Of a DNA stretch of 64,000 bases, positions 17,122-25,309 are shown piece by piece (position 1 is the first letter of the stretch; every line of letters begins with the position of its first letter). The notes below the pieces were generated by a model. It made no database searches. It was not told the origin of the DNA and was given only the letters and a program-made list of their open reading frames with translations. The DNA is taken from assembly GCF_000160535.1 (NCBI RefSeq), contig NZ_GG704783.1:158850-222849 (forward strand), in the 5' to 3' direction. Made by a program: the position numbers and the translations under genes. Origin of the DNA: Hallella bergensis DSM 17361. GTDB lineage: Bacteria; Bacteroidota; Bacteroidia; Bacteroidales; Bacteroidaceae.

Positions 17122-18588
17122 ATGTCTGCTATTCAAACAAAAAAAATGTCCAACTTCAGGTGGGTCATCTGTGGTTTGCTGTTTCTGGCAACCACAGTGA
17201 ACTACCTGGATCGTCAGGTATTATCCCTGACTTGGAAAGACTTTATCGCCCCTGAGTTCCATTGGACCGACAACGATTATGGCACAATCACTGGCTGGTT
17301 TTCTATTTTTTATGCCTTAGCCAACTTGTTTGCTGGAAAGTTTGTCGATTGGATGGGTACGAAAAAAGGCTACCTGATTGCTATCGGCGTATGGTCTACG
17401 GGTGCAGTGATGCACGCGGGATGCGGCTGGGTAGCTATGCAAGCAGAAGGCTACAACTCCATCGAAGCGCTGCGCATGGTACAGGCTGGAAGCGATGCGG
17501 CTGTGGCTATTGCCACGATTAGTGTGTGGCTATTTCTCTCATGCCGCCTGATTCTTGCCGTCGGCGAGGCCGGCAACTTCCCTGCAGCAATTAAGGTGAC
17601 AGCCGAATATTTCCCTAAGAAGGACCGCGCCTTTGCTACGTCTATCTTCAACAGTGGTGCGTCGATCGGTGCGTTGGCAGCTCCTGCCAGCATTCCTCTG
17701 ATTGCGCGTGCGCTGGGATGGGAAATGGCGTTTATCATCATCGGTGCACTGGGGTATGTTTGGATGGCATTTTGGATTTGGCTTTATGACAAACCCAAGA
17801 CGAACAAGTATGTTAACCAAGCGGAACTGCTGTATATAGAGCAAGATAACGAAGATCATGCTGCCAGTGTGTTGACCACAACCGACGAGGAGGAAAAAGA
17901 AGAGAAGACCATTGGTTTTTTCAAGTGTTTTACCTATCGTCAGACTTGGTCGTTCATCATGGGTAAGTTGCTCACTGATGGCGTGTGGTGGTTCTTCCTC
18001 TTCTGGGCTCCGGCATATTTCTCCGACCAGTATGGTTATACGTCTGACTCCACCATGGCTATCGCCTTGATCTTTACGCTCTACGCTATTGTAACGGTGT
18101 TGAGTATTGGTGGCGGTTACCTACCAACCTATTTTGTGGAGAAAAAGGGAATGAACCCCTATATCGGTCGCATGCGCGCCATGCTCATCTTTGCCTGTTT
18201 CCCCATATTGGGTTTGCTGGCTCAGCCGCTGGGAACCTACAGTGCATGGTGGCCAGCTATTATTATTGGTTTGCTGGGTGCGGGACACCAAGCTTGGTCC
18301 GCCAATTTGTATTCAACCATTGGTGACATGTTCCCCAAATCCACCATTGCGACAATAACCGGCATTGGTGCCATGGCGGGCGGTATCGGATCTTTCCTCA
18401 TCAACAAAGGGTCAGGTATGCTCTTCGATTACGCTCACGCACAGGATACAGCTTTCGCATTCATGGGTTTTCACGGCAAACCGGCCGGATATATGATTGT
18501 GTTTAGTATCTGTTCTGTGGCTTATCTCATAGGATGGGTAGTCATGAAACTTCTTGTGCCGAAGTACAAGCCTATCATTGTAGACTAA
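17122..18588 (+). CDS. MFS transporter, ExuT/hexuronate family
   Basis: A 488-residue major facilitator with about 12 membrane helices. Helix 1 carries TTVNYLDRQVLS, the anion:cation symporter signature found in hexuronate carriers. FVDWMGTKKGYLIAIGVW follows helix 2, in the MFS loop position. AVGEAGNFPAAIKVTAEYFPKKDRAFATSIFNSG is the other family hallmark. An insertion rich in Glu and Lys lies near residues 245-265. Probably imports galacturonate, glucuronate or the KduI product into the cytoplasm. It ends the IIC-kduI operon and is followed by a strong terminator. Confidence 0.86.
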   Translation: MSAIQTKKMSNFRWVICGLLFLATTVNYLDRQVLSLTWKDFIAPEFHWTDNDYGTITGWFSIFYALANLFAGKFVDWMGTKKGYLIAIGVWSTGAVMHAGCGWVAMQAEGYNSIEALRMVQAGSDAAVAIATISVWLFLSCRLILAVGEAGNFPAAIKVTAEYFPKKDRAFATSIFNSGASIGALAAPASIPLIARALGWEMAFIIIGALGYVWMAFWIWLYDKPKTNKYVNQAELLYIEQDNEDHAASVLTTTDEEEKEEKTIGFFKCFTYRQTWSFIMGKLLTDGVWWFFLFWAPAYFSDQYGYTSDSTMAIALIFTLYAIVTVLSIGGGYLPTYFVEKKGMNPYIGRMRAMLIFACFPILGLLAQPLGTYSAWWPAIIIGLLGAGHQAWSANLYSTIGDMFPKSTIATITGIGAMAGGIGSFLINKGSGMLFDYAHAQDTAFAFMGFHGKPAGYMIVFSICSVAYLIGWVVMKLLVPKYKPIIVD

Positions 18589-18640
18589 TGGCGATGACAT
18601 AATTTATACGGCGCGAACATCATCGCTGTATGATACATAA

Positions 18641-18686
18641 AATCCTCCCGGACAGGTTCATGATGAGCCTTGTCCGGGAGGTTTTG
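18641..18686. terminator. Bidirectional terminator after the uronate operon
   Basis: An 11-bp perfect stem (CCTCCCGGACA with TGTCCGGGAGG) and a 16-nt loop, followed by TTTTG. It lies between convergent genes. Confidence 0.85.
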
Positions 18687-18687
18687 T

Positions 18688-18740
18688 AATTCAAAATTCA
18701 CAATTCACAATTATCAATTGTACATTGTGAATTGACAATT
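18688..18740. repeat. AATTCACAATT-type repeats
   Basis: Several overlapping copies of AATTCA(A/C)AATT and its inversion TTGTGAATTGACAATTG form an imperfect inverted pair. This is the same family as the repeats near 61 and 5,330. Confidence 0.65.
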
Positions 18741-18769
18741 GACTGCGCGTTGTCGGCTTCTTTCATTTT

Positions 18770-19519
18770 TCAATCACTCGATGGAAGAAAACCTTGTGTG
18801 CGCAGAGCTTTCAGCATACCCTCCGACATGGCCTCGTTATCCTTTTTGGTATAGCGAATATCGGTAAAAATTTGCGCCAGGGTCTTCTTGTTGTTAATTT
18901 CAACGAAGTGCCGGTTCTCGGATAGTTGCTCCTTGGTGACGTAGAATTCATCTATTCTTTCGGGCGTATAGTCTTCATAGGCCTCCTCGTGGATAATGCT
19001 CTCAAGCGGAAGCCGATCAGTCATGGCCGGCGATTCGGCAGGCCATCCCAGTGTGATTGTCGCCACAGGAAAAACAAGTTTGGGAAGTTTTAATGTGTCG
19101 ATTATCATTTGTGGCATATATACGGTGGTTCCCAGAAAACACGTCCCTAATCCTTGTTCCTCGGCAAGGTTACAAAAAGTCTGGCAGTAAAGCAGGGCAT
19201 CGGTTGCCGCATTGATGAAACTCAAGAAGTTGTCATAGCCCGGTCGGGCACTTCTTGCCTTTGCCCAAAGTGTCGTCCTACGAAAATCGGCGCAAAATGT
19301 GAGCACAACAGGAGCTTCTTTCACCATAGGTTGATTGAAGTGAGCCGGCGAAAGTTGCGCTTTCTTCTGGTCATCCTTTGTGATGATGACACTGTATAGC
19401 TGCAGGTTGCCCATCGTGGGCGTTCGCTCCGCCTGCTCAAGCAGTTGATGAAGCAAATCAGTGGAAACCTTTCTGTCAGCATATTTCCGGATAGTCCGTC
19501 GTTGTGTTAAGTTTTTCAT
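18770..19519 (-). CDS. Nitroreductase-family flavoprotein
   Basis: A 249-residue FMN- and NAD(P)H-dependent oxidoreductase. The start MKNLTQRRTIRKYADRKVS and the motifs ERTPTMGNLQLYSVII, LGTCFLGT and ATITLGWPAE fit the FMN-binding fold of NfsA/FRP-like members. The C-terminal third (EAYEDYTPERIDEFY onwards) is the extension typical of that subgroup. The physiological substrate is unknown. The ATG at 19,519 is chosen because it is the family start and lies 20 nt below a TAACTTTG box; the longer frame reaches across into the nrdJ promoter. Confidence 0.88.
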   Translation of the reverse strand: MKNLTQRRTIRKYADRKVSTDLLHQLLEQAERTPTMGNLQLYSVIITKDDQKKAQLSPAHFNQPMVKEAPVVLTFCADFRRTTLWAKARSARPGYDNFLSFINAATDALLYCQTFCNLAEEQGLGTCFLGTTVYMPQMIIDTLKLPKLVFPVATITLGWPAESPAMTDRLPLESIIHEEAYEDYTPERIDEFYVTKEQLSENRHFVEINNKKTLAQIFTDIRYTKKDNEAMSEGMLKALRTQGFLPSSD

Positions 19520-19539
19520 TTTGGAAAATTTAATTATTG

Positions 19540-19547
19540 CAAAGTTA
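19540..19547 (-). promoter_or_regulatory. -7 box for the nitroreductase gene
   Basis: Read on the minus strand it is TAACTTTG, an exact TAnnTTTG match, 20 nt above the start codon. The -33 region is poor. Confidence 0.45.
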
Positions 19548-19621
19548 TCAAAAATTTTCAAATTAGTAAACTTTGCCAATAAATATCTCCGAGAAGTTGG
19601 TCCAAATCCAAATTTCTTTTG

Positions 19622-19629
19622 TAGTTTTG
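19622..19629 (+). promoter_or_regulatory. Promoter -7 box for nrdJ
   Basis: TAGTTTTG matches TAnnTTTG, with TTGG at 19,597-19,600 at about normal -33 distance. The nrdJ start is 31 nt below. The spacer to the divergent nitroreductase gene is only 140 nt, and I see no cobalamin riboswitch or NrdR-box pair in it. Confidence 0.5.
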
Positions 19630-19659
19630 CAATGACAAAAACTATACTATATATATCTG

Positions 19660-22233
19660 ATGGAAAATCAAAAGACATTCTCTTATGATGAGGCTTTCGA
19701 GGCCTCATTGAAGTATTTCGACGGTGATGAGCTGGCCGCCAGAGTGTGGGTGAACAAGTATGCCATGAAGGACAGTTTTGGCAACATCTACGAGAAATCA
19801 CCGGAACAGATGCACTGGCGCATTGCCGGTGAGATTGCCCGGATTGAGCAGAAGTACAAAAATCCCCTCAGTGCTGAGGATGTGTTTGGTCTGCTGGATC
19901 ATTTCCGCTACATCATTCCAGCCGGTAGTCCGATGACAGGCATTGGCAATAACCAGCAGGTTGCATCGCTGAGCAACTGTTTTGTGATTGGGCTTGACGG
20001 CGACGCCGACAGCTATGGAGCCATCATGCGGGTGGACGAAGAACAGGTGCAACTGATGAAGCGTCGTGGAGGCGTTGGTCACGATCTGAGTCATATACGC
20101 CCCAAGGGCAGTCCTGTCAACAACTCCGCGCTGACTTCCACCGGTCTCGTTCCCTTCATGGAGCGATACAGCAACTCCACCCGAGAGGTTGCACAGGACG
20201 GTCGCCGTGGTGCCCTCATGCTGTCGGTTGGTATCAAACATCCCGACTCAGAGGCCTTCATCGATGCCAAGATGACCGAGGGCAAGGTGACCGGGGCCAA
20301 TGTGAGCGTCAAGATAGACGATGCTTTCATGGAAGCCGCCGTGGGCGACAAGTTCTATATGCAGCAATTTCCGCTCGATGCGAAGAAACCCATGGTCGAA
20401 AAGGAGATTTCCGCACGCAAGCTCTGGGAGAAAATCGTACACAACGCATGGCAGAGTGCAGAGCCTGGTGTGCTGTTTTGGGACACCATCATCCGCGAGA
20501 GTATACCAGATTGCTATGCAGACTTGGGATTCCGCACGGTGAGCACCAATCCCTGTGGCGAGATCCCCCTCTGTCCTTACGACAGCTGCAGATTGCTGAG
20601 CCTGAACCTGTACAGCTATGTAAAAAATCCGTTTACCAAGGAAGCCTCGTTCGATTTTGAGAAATTTGCCAAACATGTTCAGCTGGCACAGCGTATCATG
20701 GACGATATCGTCGACTTGGAAATGGAGAAAATCAACATGATATTGGACAAGGTGGGCACCGATCCCCAGAATGAGGAGGTGAAGTGCACGGAGCGTCATC
20801 TCTGGGAGAAGATACAGCGCAAGAGTGGCATGGGACGCCGAACCGGTGTTGGCATCACTGCCGAGGGCGACATGATAGCAGCCATGGGACTGCGCTATGG
20901 CAGCGAAGAGGCCACTGAATTCTCGGTCAAGGTGCACAAGACGCTGGCTCTGAACGCCTACCGGTCGTCTGTGACGATGGCTGCCGAGCGTGGAGCTTTC
21001 GAAATCTATGATGCCGAGCGCGAGAAGAACAATCCCTTTGTCAACCGCCTGAAGGAGGCCGACCCCCAACTGTATAAGGATATGGTGAAACACGGGCGTC
21101 GCAACATAGCCTGCCTCACCATTGCCCCAACCGGAACCACATCGCTGATGACGCAGACTACGAGCGGCATAGAGCCGGTGTTCATGCCCGTTTACAAGCG
21201 CCGCCGTAAGGTCAACCCCAGCGACACCGACGTGCATGTGGACTTTGTCGACGAGGTGGGCGACTCTTTCGAAGAGTATATTGTCTATCACAAGAAGTTC
21301 CTGACATGGATGGAGGTGAATGGCATTGACACCAACAAGAAATATTCACAAGAAGAAATTGATGAGCTGGTAGCCCGGTCTCCATACTATAAAGCCACGG
21401 CCAACGATGTGGACTGGCTGATGAAGGTGCGCATGCAGGGAGCAGTTCAAAAATGGGTAGATCACAGCATCTCGGTCACCGTGAATCTCCCAGGCAATGT
21501 AGACGAGGCTTTGGTGAACAAACTCTATGTGGAAGCCTGGCGTTCGGGATGCAAGGGATGCACCATCTACCGTGACGGAAGCCGATCGGGCGTGATGGTG
21601 TCGGTGTCGAAGAAGGATAAGAAGAAGGAAGAACGACATGAAGCACCGGAACCGATTACCGCCCCCACCCTGAACCACCCCATGGTGCAGGAGACCCGTC
21701 CGAAAGTCTTGGACTGCGACGTTGTGCGCTTCCAGAACAACAAGGACAAGTGGGTTGCCTTTGTCGGTCTGCTCGATGGTTACCCATACGAAATCTTCAC
21801 TGGTCTTCAGGACGACGACGAGGGGATCGTGCTGCCCAAGTCGGTGGTGAAGGGAAAGATCATCAAGCAGACTTGCGAAGACGGAACCCACCGCTACGAC
21901 TTCCAGTTTGAAAACAAGCGCGGCTACAAAACCACTGTTGAGGGACTGAGCTCGAAGTTCAACCCTGAATACTGGAACTATGCCAAGCTGATATCCGGCG
22001 TGCTGCGCTATCGCATGCCCATCAGTCACGTCATCAAACTTGTCAGCTCCTTGCAGCTCAAGGATGAGAGCATCAACACCTGGAAGAATGGTGTGGAGCG
22101 CGCCCTCAAGAAGTATGTCACAGACGGCACCATAGCCTCCGGACAGACGTGTCCGGTGTGTGGTCAGGAGACGCTTGTCTATCAAGAGGGTTGTCTCATC
22201 TGCACGAACTGCGGGGCAAGCCGCTGCGGATAA
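19660..22233 (+). CDS. nrdJ: Adenosylcobalamin-dependent (class II) ribonucleotide reductase
   Basis: Makes deoxyribonucleotides using a B12-derived radical, without needing oxygen. The 857-residue protein has an early Cys in SLSNCFVIG near 107, the NPCGEIPLCPYDSC loop near 297 with the thiyl Cys and Glu, and the APTGTTSLMTQTTSGIEP motif near 485. A CKGCTIYRDGSRSG segment follows near 632. The end is a zinc-ribbon tail, CPVCGQETLVYQEGCLICTNCG. The organism therefore depends on B12 for this enzyme; other RNR classes may lie elsewhere. folB starts 10 nt after the stop. Confidence 0.95.
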   Translation: MENQKTFSYDEAFEASLKYFDGDELAARVWVNKYAMKDSFGNIYEKSPEQMHWRIAGEIARIEQKYKNPLSAEDVFGLLDHFRYIIPAGSPMTGIGNNQQVASLSNCFVIGLDGDADSYGAIMRVDEEQVQLMKRRGGVGHDLSHIRPKGSPVNNSALTSTGLVPFMERYSNSTREVAQDGRRGALMLSVGIKHPDSEAFIDAKMTEGKVTGANVSVKIDDAFMEAAVGDKFYMQQFPLDAKKPMVEKEISARKLWEKIVHNAWQSAEPGVLFWDTIIRESIPDCYADLGFRTVSTNPCGEIPLCPYDSCRLLSLNLYSYVKNPFTKEASFDFEKFAKHVQLAQRIMDDIVDLEMEKINMILDKVGTDPQNEEVKCTERHLWEKIQRKSGMGRRTGVGITAEGDMIAAMGLRYGSEEATEFSVKVHKTLALNAYRSSVTMAAERGAFEIYDAEREKNNPFVNRLKEADPQLYKDMVKHGRRNIACLTIAPTGTTSLMTQTTSGIEPVFMPVYKRRRKVNPSDTDVHVDFVDEVGDSFEEYIVYHKKFLTWMEVNGIDTNKKYSQEEIDELVARSPYYKATANDVDWLMKVRMQGAVQKWVDHSISVTVNLPGNVDEALVNKLYVEAWRSGCKGCTIYRDGSRSGVMVSVSKKDKKKEERHEAPEPITAPTLNHPMVQETRPKVLDCDVVRFQNNKDKWVAFVGLLDGYPYEIFTGLQDDDEGIVLPKSVVKGKIIKQTCEDGTHRYDFQFENKRGYKTTVEGLSSKFNPEYWNYAKLISGVLRYRMPISHVIKLVSSLQLKDESINTWKNGVERALKKYVTDGTIASGQTCPVCGQETLVYQEGCLICTNCGASRCG

Positions 22234-22242
22234 TCTAAGGCA

Positions 22243-22626
22243 ATGCTCACCAACAGCTATATTTATATACGCAAACTGCGCTTTCATGCCTTTCATGGTG
22301 TGGAGGCGCAGGAGCGTCTGACGGGCAACGATTACGAGCTAGGCCTGCGCATGCAGGTAGATGTGTCCAAAGCCATGACCAGCGACGATGTAGCCGACAC
22401 GGTGAACTATGCCGAAGTCTATGCCTTGGCAAAGCAGGAGATGGCAACGGCTTCCAATCTTTTGGAGCATGTAGCCGGTCGTATTGGCGAGGCCGTCATC
22501 AGTCGGTGGCCAGCGATAAGCACTGTGGAGGTCGACCTTATCAAACTTAATCCTCCCATGGGAGGTGAATGCAGTGGCGCCGGTGTCCATTTACATTTAA
22601 TAAATGATAAAACTGTAAGCCCATAA
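22243..22626 (+). CDS. folB: Dihydroneopterin aldolase
   Basis: Cleaves dihydroneopterin to hydroxymethyl-dihydropterin in folate synthesis, upstream of the FolP step encoded at 2,493. The 127-residue protein carries the FolB pattern IYIRKLRFHAFHGVEAQER, DTVNYAEVY with the catalytic Tyr, LLEHVAGRI with the Glu and His region, and KLNPPMGGECSGAGV. Normal length. The 10-nt gap after nrdJ makes cotranscription likely. A separate -7 box at 22,649 may serve the next gene. Confidence 0.92.
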   Translation: MLTNSYIYIRKLRFHAFHGVEAQERLTGNDYELGLRMQVDVSKAMTSDDVADTVNYAEVYALAKQEMATASNLLEHVAGRIGEAVISRWPAISTVEVDLIKLNPPMGGECSGAGVHLHLINDKTVSP

Positions 22627-22648
22627 GCGGTTTACAGATAGTTTTCAC

Positions 22649-22656
22649 TATTTTTG
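22649..22656 (+). promoter_or_regulatory. Possible -7 box for the amidase gene
   Basis: TATTTTTG matches TAnnTTTG, 20 nt above the start codon; no -33 box at the usual distance. Confidence 0.35.
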
Positions 22657-22675
22657 CAAGAGATAATTTTCTAAC

Positions 22676-23935
22676 ATGTTCAGACGACTCTTTACTCCTT
22701 TCATGGTTCTCCTGATGTTTGCATTAACAGCAAATGGTGCTGACAAGCGTTTCAAGCTTGTCATCGATGCTGGGCATGGAGGCAAGGATCATGGAGCTCC
22801 AGGAGCCGTGTCGAAGGAAAAGGATCTCACGCTGAAGTACGCACTGTCGCTGGGCAGGATGATCGAACGAAACTGTCCGGATGTCAAAGTGTTCTATACC
22901 AGAAAGTCAGATCAGTTCGTCGCCCTGAAGAGTAGGGCAGACTTCGCCAATAGCAAGAAGGCCGACCTTTTCATCTCGATTCATATCAATGCCGTTCCTG
23001 GCAACCGTTTGGTGCGCGGTTTTCAAAGTTATACCTTGGGCCGGGGACAGAGAACCGGCAATGTGGGAATACTCGAGAACCTTGACGTGGCCAAGCGGGA
23101 AAACTCCGTGATTTATCTTGAAGATAACTATAAAACTGTGTACAAGGGCTTTGACCCTAATTCAGTGGAAAGCGATATCATGTTCGAATTTATAGCCGAC
23201 AAGAATCGCGAACGCAGTGTGGAGTTGTCGCGGCTGATGCAGGCAGAGGTATGTGCGGCCACGGGACGCCGGGATGCCGGTTCTCACCAGAACAATCTTG
23301 CGGTGCTGAGATGGGTCTCCATGCCCGCTGTACTGCTCGAACTGGGCTTTATCTCAACACCCGACGAGGAGCAGTTCCTTAATTCCGAAGCCGGGCTGGA
23401 TTGCTACACAAAGGGCATTTACAATGCATTTGTTCGTTATAAGAACAAGTATGACACCAACATCAGGGTGCCCTACCGCAGCAGCAAGACCAACCGTATG
23501 GCCAAGGTCGTGGCAGTACGGCCGCCACAGACGCAGGTGACCAACCAACCGCAAGAGAAAGCTCCTCAGAACAGTCAGACGAACCAGGAGGCTGTTTCCG
23601 ATAGGGCTGTGGAAAAAAAGGCTGTGAAAAAAAAGATTGTCTCGCCGACAGGGAATGCAGATCAGTCCAAACCCGTGTTTAAAGTGCAGATTTTTGCCAG
23701 CAGAAATCTGCTGAAAGCCGGAGATCCAAACTTCAAGGGACTCGTAGGATGTGACAGCTACGAGGAAGGAGAATACAAGAAATACACATACGGGGCAAGC
23801 AATGACTATAACATGATATACCGGCTGCGGAAAGAAATTCTGGACAGATTTCCCGAATGTTTCATCATTGCCTTCAAAGATGGAAAAAAGATCAATGTGA
23901 ATGAAGGGATCAGAGAGTTTAAAGCCAACAGATAA
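22676..23935 (+). CDS. N-acetylmuramoyl-L-alanine amidase
   Basis: Periplasmic zinc amidase that cuts peptides from glycan strands, usually at division. The 419-residue protein starts with a signal peptide (MFRRLFTPFMVLLMFALTANGA). The Amidase_3 domain follows: VIDAGHGGKDHGAPG with the first zinc His, EKDLTL with the zinc Glu, ADLFISIHINAV with the second His, and VLLELGFISTPDEE with the catalytic Glu. A Gln/Lys-rich linker runs from about 275 to 325. The C-terminus (KVQIFASRNLLKAGDPNFKG) resembles a SPOR-like peptidoglycan-binding unit. The MCE gene follows 23 nt later. Confidence 0.92.
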   Translation: MFRRLFTPFMVLLMFALTANGADKRFKLVIDAGHGGKDHGAPGAVSKEKDLTLKYALSLGRMIERNCPDVKVFYTRKSDQFVALKSRADFANSKKADLFISIHINAVPGNRLVRGFQSYTLGRGQRTGNVGILENLDVAKRENSVIYLEDNYKTVYKGFDPNSVESDIMFEFIADKNRERSVELSRLMQAEVCAATGRRDAGSHQNNLAVLRWVSMPAVLLELGFISTPDEEQFLNSEAGLDCYTKGIYNAFVRYKNKYDTNIRVPYRSSKTNRMAKVVAVRPPQTQVTNQPQEKAPQNSQTNQEAVSDRAVEKKAVKKKIVSPTGNADQSKPVFKVQIFASRNLLKAGDPNFKGLVGCDSYEEGEYKKYTYGASNDYNMIYRLRKEILDRFPECFIIAFKDGKKINVNEGIREFKANR

Positions 23936-23958
23936 CAAATAGAGTATCAAGAGAATAT

Positions 23959-24882
23959 ATGAAGTTTTTCACAAACGAGGTCAAAATAGCTTTAGTGGCT
24001 ATTGTGGGGATTGTGCTATTGTACTTCGGCCTCAACTTCCTTAAGGGAACGTCTGTGTTTTCACACAACAGCACATATTACATCAAGTTCGCTGATATCA
24101 ACGGACTCACGGAATCCTGTCCCATTTATGCCAAAGGCTTCCAAGTGGGGCTTGTCAAGGAAATCCAATACGATTACTCCGGCAAACAAGGCATCCTTGT
24201 GGAGTTTGAAGCAGACAGAGCCTTGCACATCCCCTATGGATCGAGGGCCGAGATTGTGAGCGACATTATGGGGAGTGTGCACATGAACCTGATTCTCCCT
24301 GATAACAGACAAGCACTGCTGCAACCTGGCGACACGATCGATGGGTCAATCAACGATGGCGTGACAGGTGCCGTGGGCAAGTTGATGCCGTCTATCGAGC
24401 GCGTTGTACCCAAGATGGACAGTATTCTGGCCAGCATCAACATGCTGACAAGAGATCCCGCTTTGGCTCATTCGCTGCAAAATGTGGAGACTATATCCAG
24501 CAATCTTACCACGACAACTGCAAGTCTAAACAGGTTGATCGCCAGTTTGAATGTAAGTTTTCCCAAGGTGATGGACAAGGCAGAAGTGACACTCGACAGG
24601 GCAAGCACAACCTTCGACAATACAGCCATACTGACAGCCAAGCTCGCTGCTGTGGATATAGATGGAACCATGCTTAAGGTCAATCAGACCTTGACCAACG
24701 TACAAAATTTTACGGACCGGCTGAACAGCAACGAGGGAACCTTTGGAAGGTTGTTGAACGATCCTACTTTCTATAACAATCTCAACTCTGCCGTGGTGAA
24801 TGCCGATTCGTTGGTTACGAACGTCAAAGCACATCCGAAGCGCTATGTACACTTCTCCATATTCGGCAGAAAGAACAAATAA
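23959..24882 (+). CDS. MCE/MlaD-family lipid-transport protein
   Basis: A 307-residue inner-membrane-anchored periplasmic protein. A single N-terminal helix (EVKIALVAIVGIVLLYFGLNFLKG) precedes one MCE domain at about 38-115 (YYIKFADINGLTESCPIYAKGFQVGLVKEI; GSRAEIVSDIMGSVHMNLIL). A long helical region follows. MCE proteins form hexameric rings that carry phospholipids between membranes, working with an MlaFE-type ABC transporter; those partners are not adjacent. An amidase-MCE pair is a common Bacteroidetes arrangement. It is the last chromosomal protein gene before the element. Confidence 0.87.
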   Translation: MKFFTNEVKIALVAIVGIVLLYFGLNFLKGTSVFSHNSTYYIKFADINGLTESCPIYAKGFQVGLVKEIQYDYSGKQGILVEFEADRALHIPYGSRAEIVSDIMGSVHMNLILPDNRQALLQPGDTIDGSINDGVTGAVGKLMPSIERVVPKMDSILASINMLTRDPALAHSLQNVETISSNLTTTTASLNRLIASLNVSFPKVMDKAEVTLDRASTTFDNTAILTAKLAAVDIDGTMLKVNQTLTNVQNFTDRLNSNEGTFGRLLNDPTFYNNLNSAVVNADSLVTNVKAHPKRYVHFSIFGRKNK

Positions 24883-24914
24883 TAATTGCTTGGAATCAAA
24901 AAAGCATTTATTTA

Positions 24915-24946
24915 TTTGGCATTTACAAAAAAACTAACTACCTTTG
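24915..24946 (+). promoter_or_regulatory. Promoter of tRNA-Lys
   Basis: TTTG at 24,915-24,918 and TACCTTTG at 24,939-24,946 with a 20-nt spacer form a full Bacteroidetes promoter. The tRNA begins 34 nt after the -7 box. Confidence 0.8.
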
Positions 24947-24979
24947 CACCCGCTTATAATTACTATAAGTTGGTACAAA

Positions 24980-25052
24980 GATCCGCTAGCTCAGTTGGTA
25001 GAGCACAACACTTTTAATGTTGGGGTCATGGGTTCGAGCCCCATGCGGGTCA
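24980..25052 (+). tRNA. tRNA-Lys (anticodon UUU)
   Basis: A 73-nt cloverleaf. Acceptor arms GATCCGC and GCGGGTC pair with one G-U. The D arm is GCTC/GAGC. The anticodon stem CAACA/TGTTG holds loop CTTTTAA, giving anticodon TTT. The T arm is ATGGG/CCCAT with loop TTCGAGC, and the discriminator is A. The CCA end is not encoded. The integrase of the element lies just downstream, so the 3' half of this gene is the likely attachment site. Confidence 0.97.
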
Positions 25053-25063
25053 CAAAGTACTAA

Positions 25064-25095
25064 AAAAGAGGATTTCAGCAATGAAGTCCTCTTTT
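25064..25095 (+). terminator. Terminator after tRNA-Lys
   Basis: A 14-bp stem with one T-G pair (left arm AAAAGAGGATTTCA), a GCAA loop and a terminal TTTT. It begins 12 nt after the tRNA end. If the att core ends within the tRNA, this hairpin was supplied by the element. Confidence 0.8.
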
Positions 25096-25210
25096 CCGTT
25101 TATACAAGCCACTTGTTAGCTAAGTTGCACATTTAGAGGAAGTTATGCTAAATGTTGAACCTGCGGCTAACAGGACGTAACGGGAATTAAAAAGCCCTAT
25201 CGGGAACAAA

Positions 25211-25255
25211 ATGTGTTACCAATATGTGTTACCACCCCCCAAAAATGTGTTACCA
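25211..25255 (+). repeat. Three direct repeats of ATGTGTTACCA (putative integrase arm sites)
   Basis: Exact 11-bp copies start at 25,211, 25,224 and 25,245, i.e. 13 and 21 bp apart. They lie between the tRNA att region and the integrase gene, where lambda-type tyrosine integrases place arm-binding or excisionase sites. Confidence 0.75.
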
Positions 25256-25309
25256 CTTGTACATGATGACCCCAAAATTACTCCTTTAGCCGATTTAATT
25301 AGTTAAATT

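Noticed and set aside
19520..19659. Cobalamin riboswitch before nrdJ
   Set aside because: The spacer is only 140 nt, holds two promoters, and shows no B12-box-like sequence.
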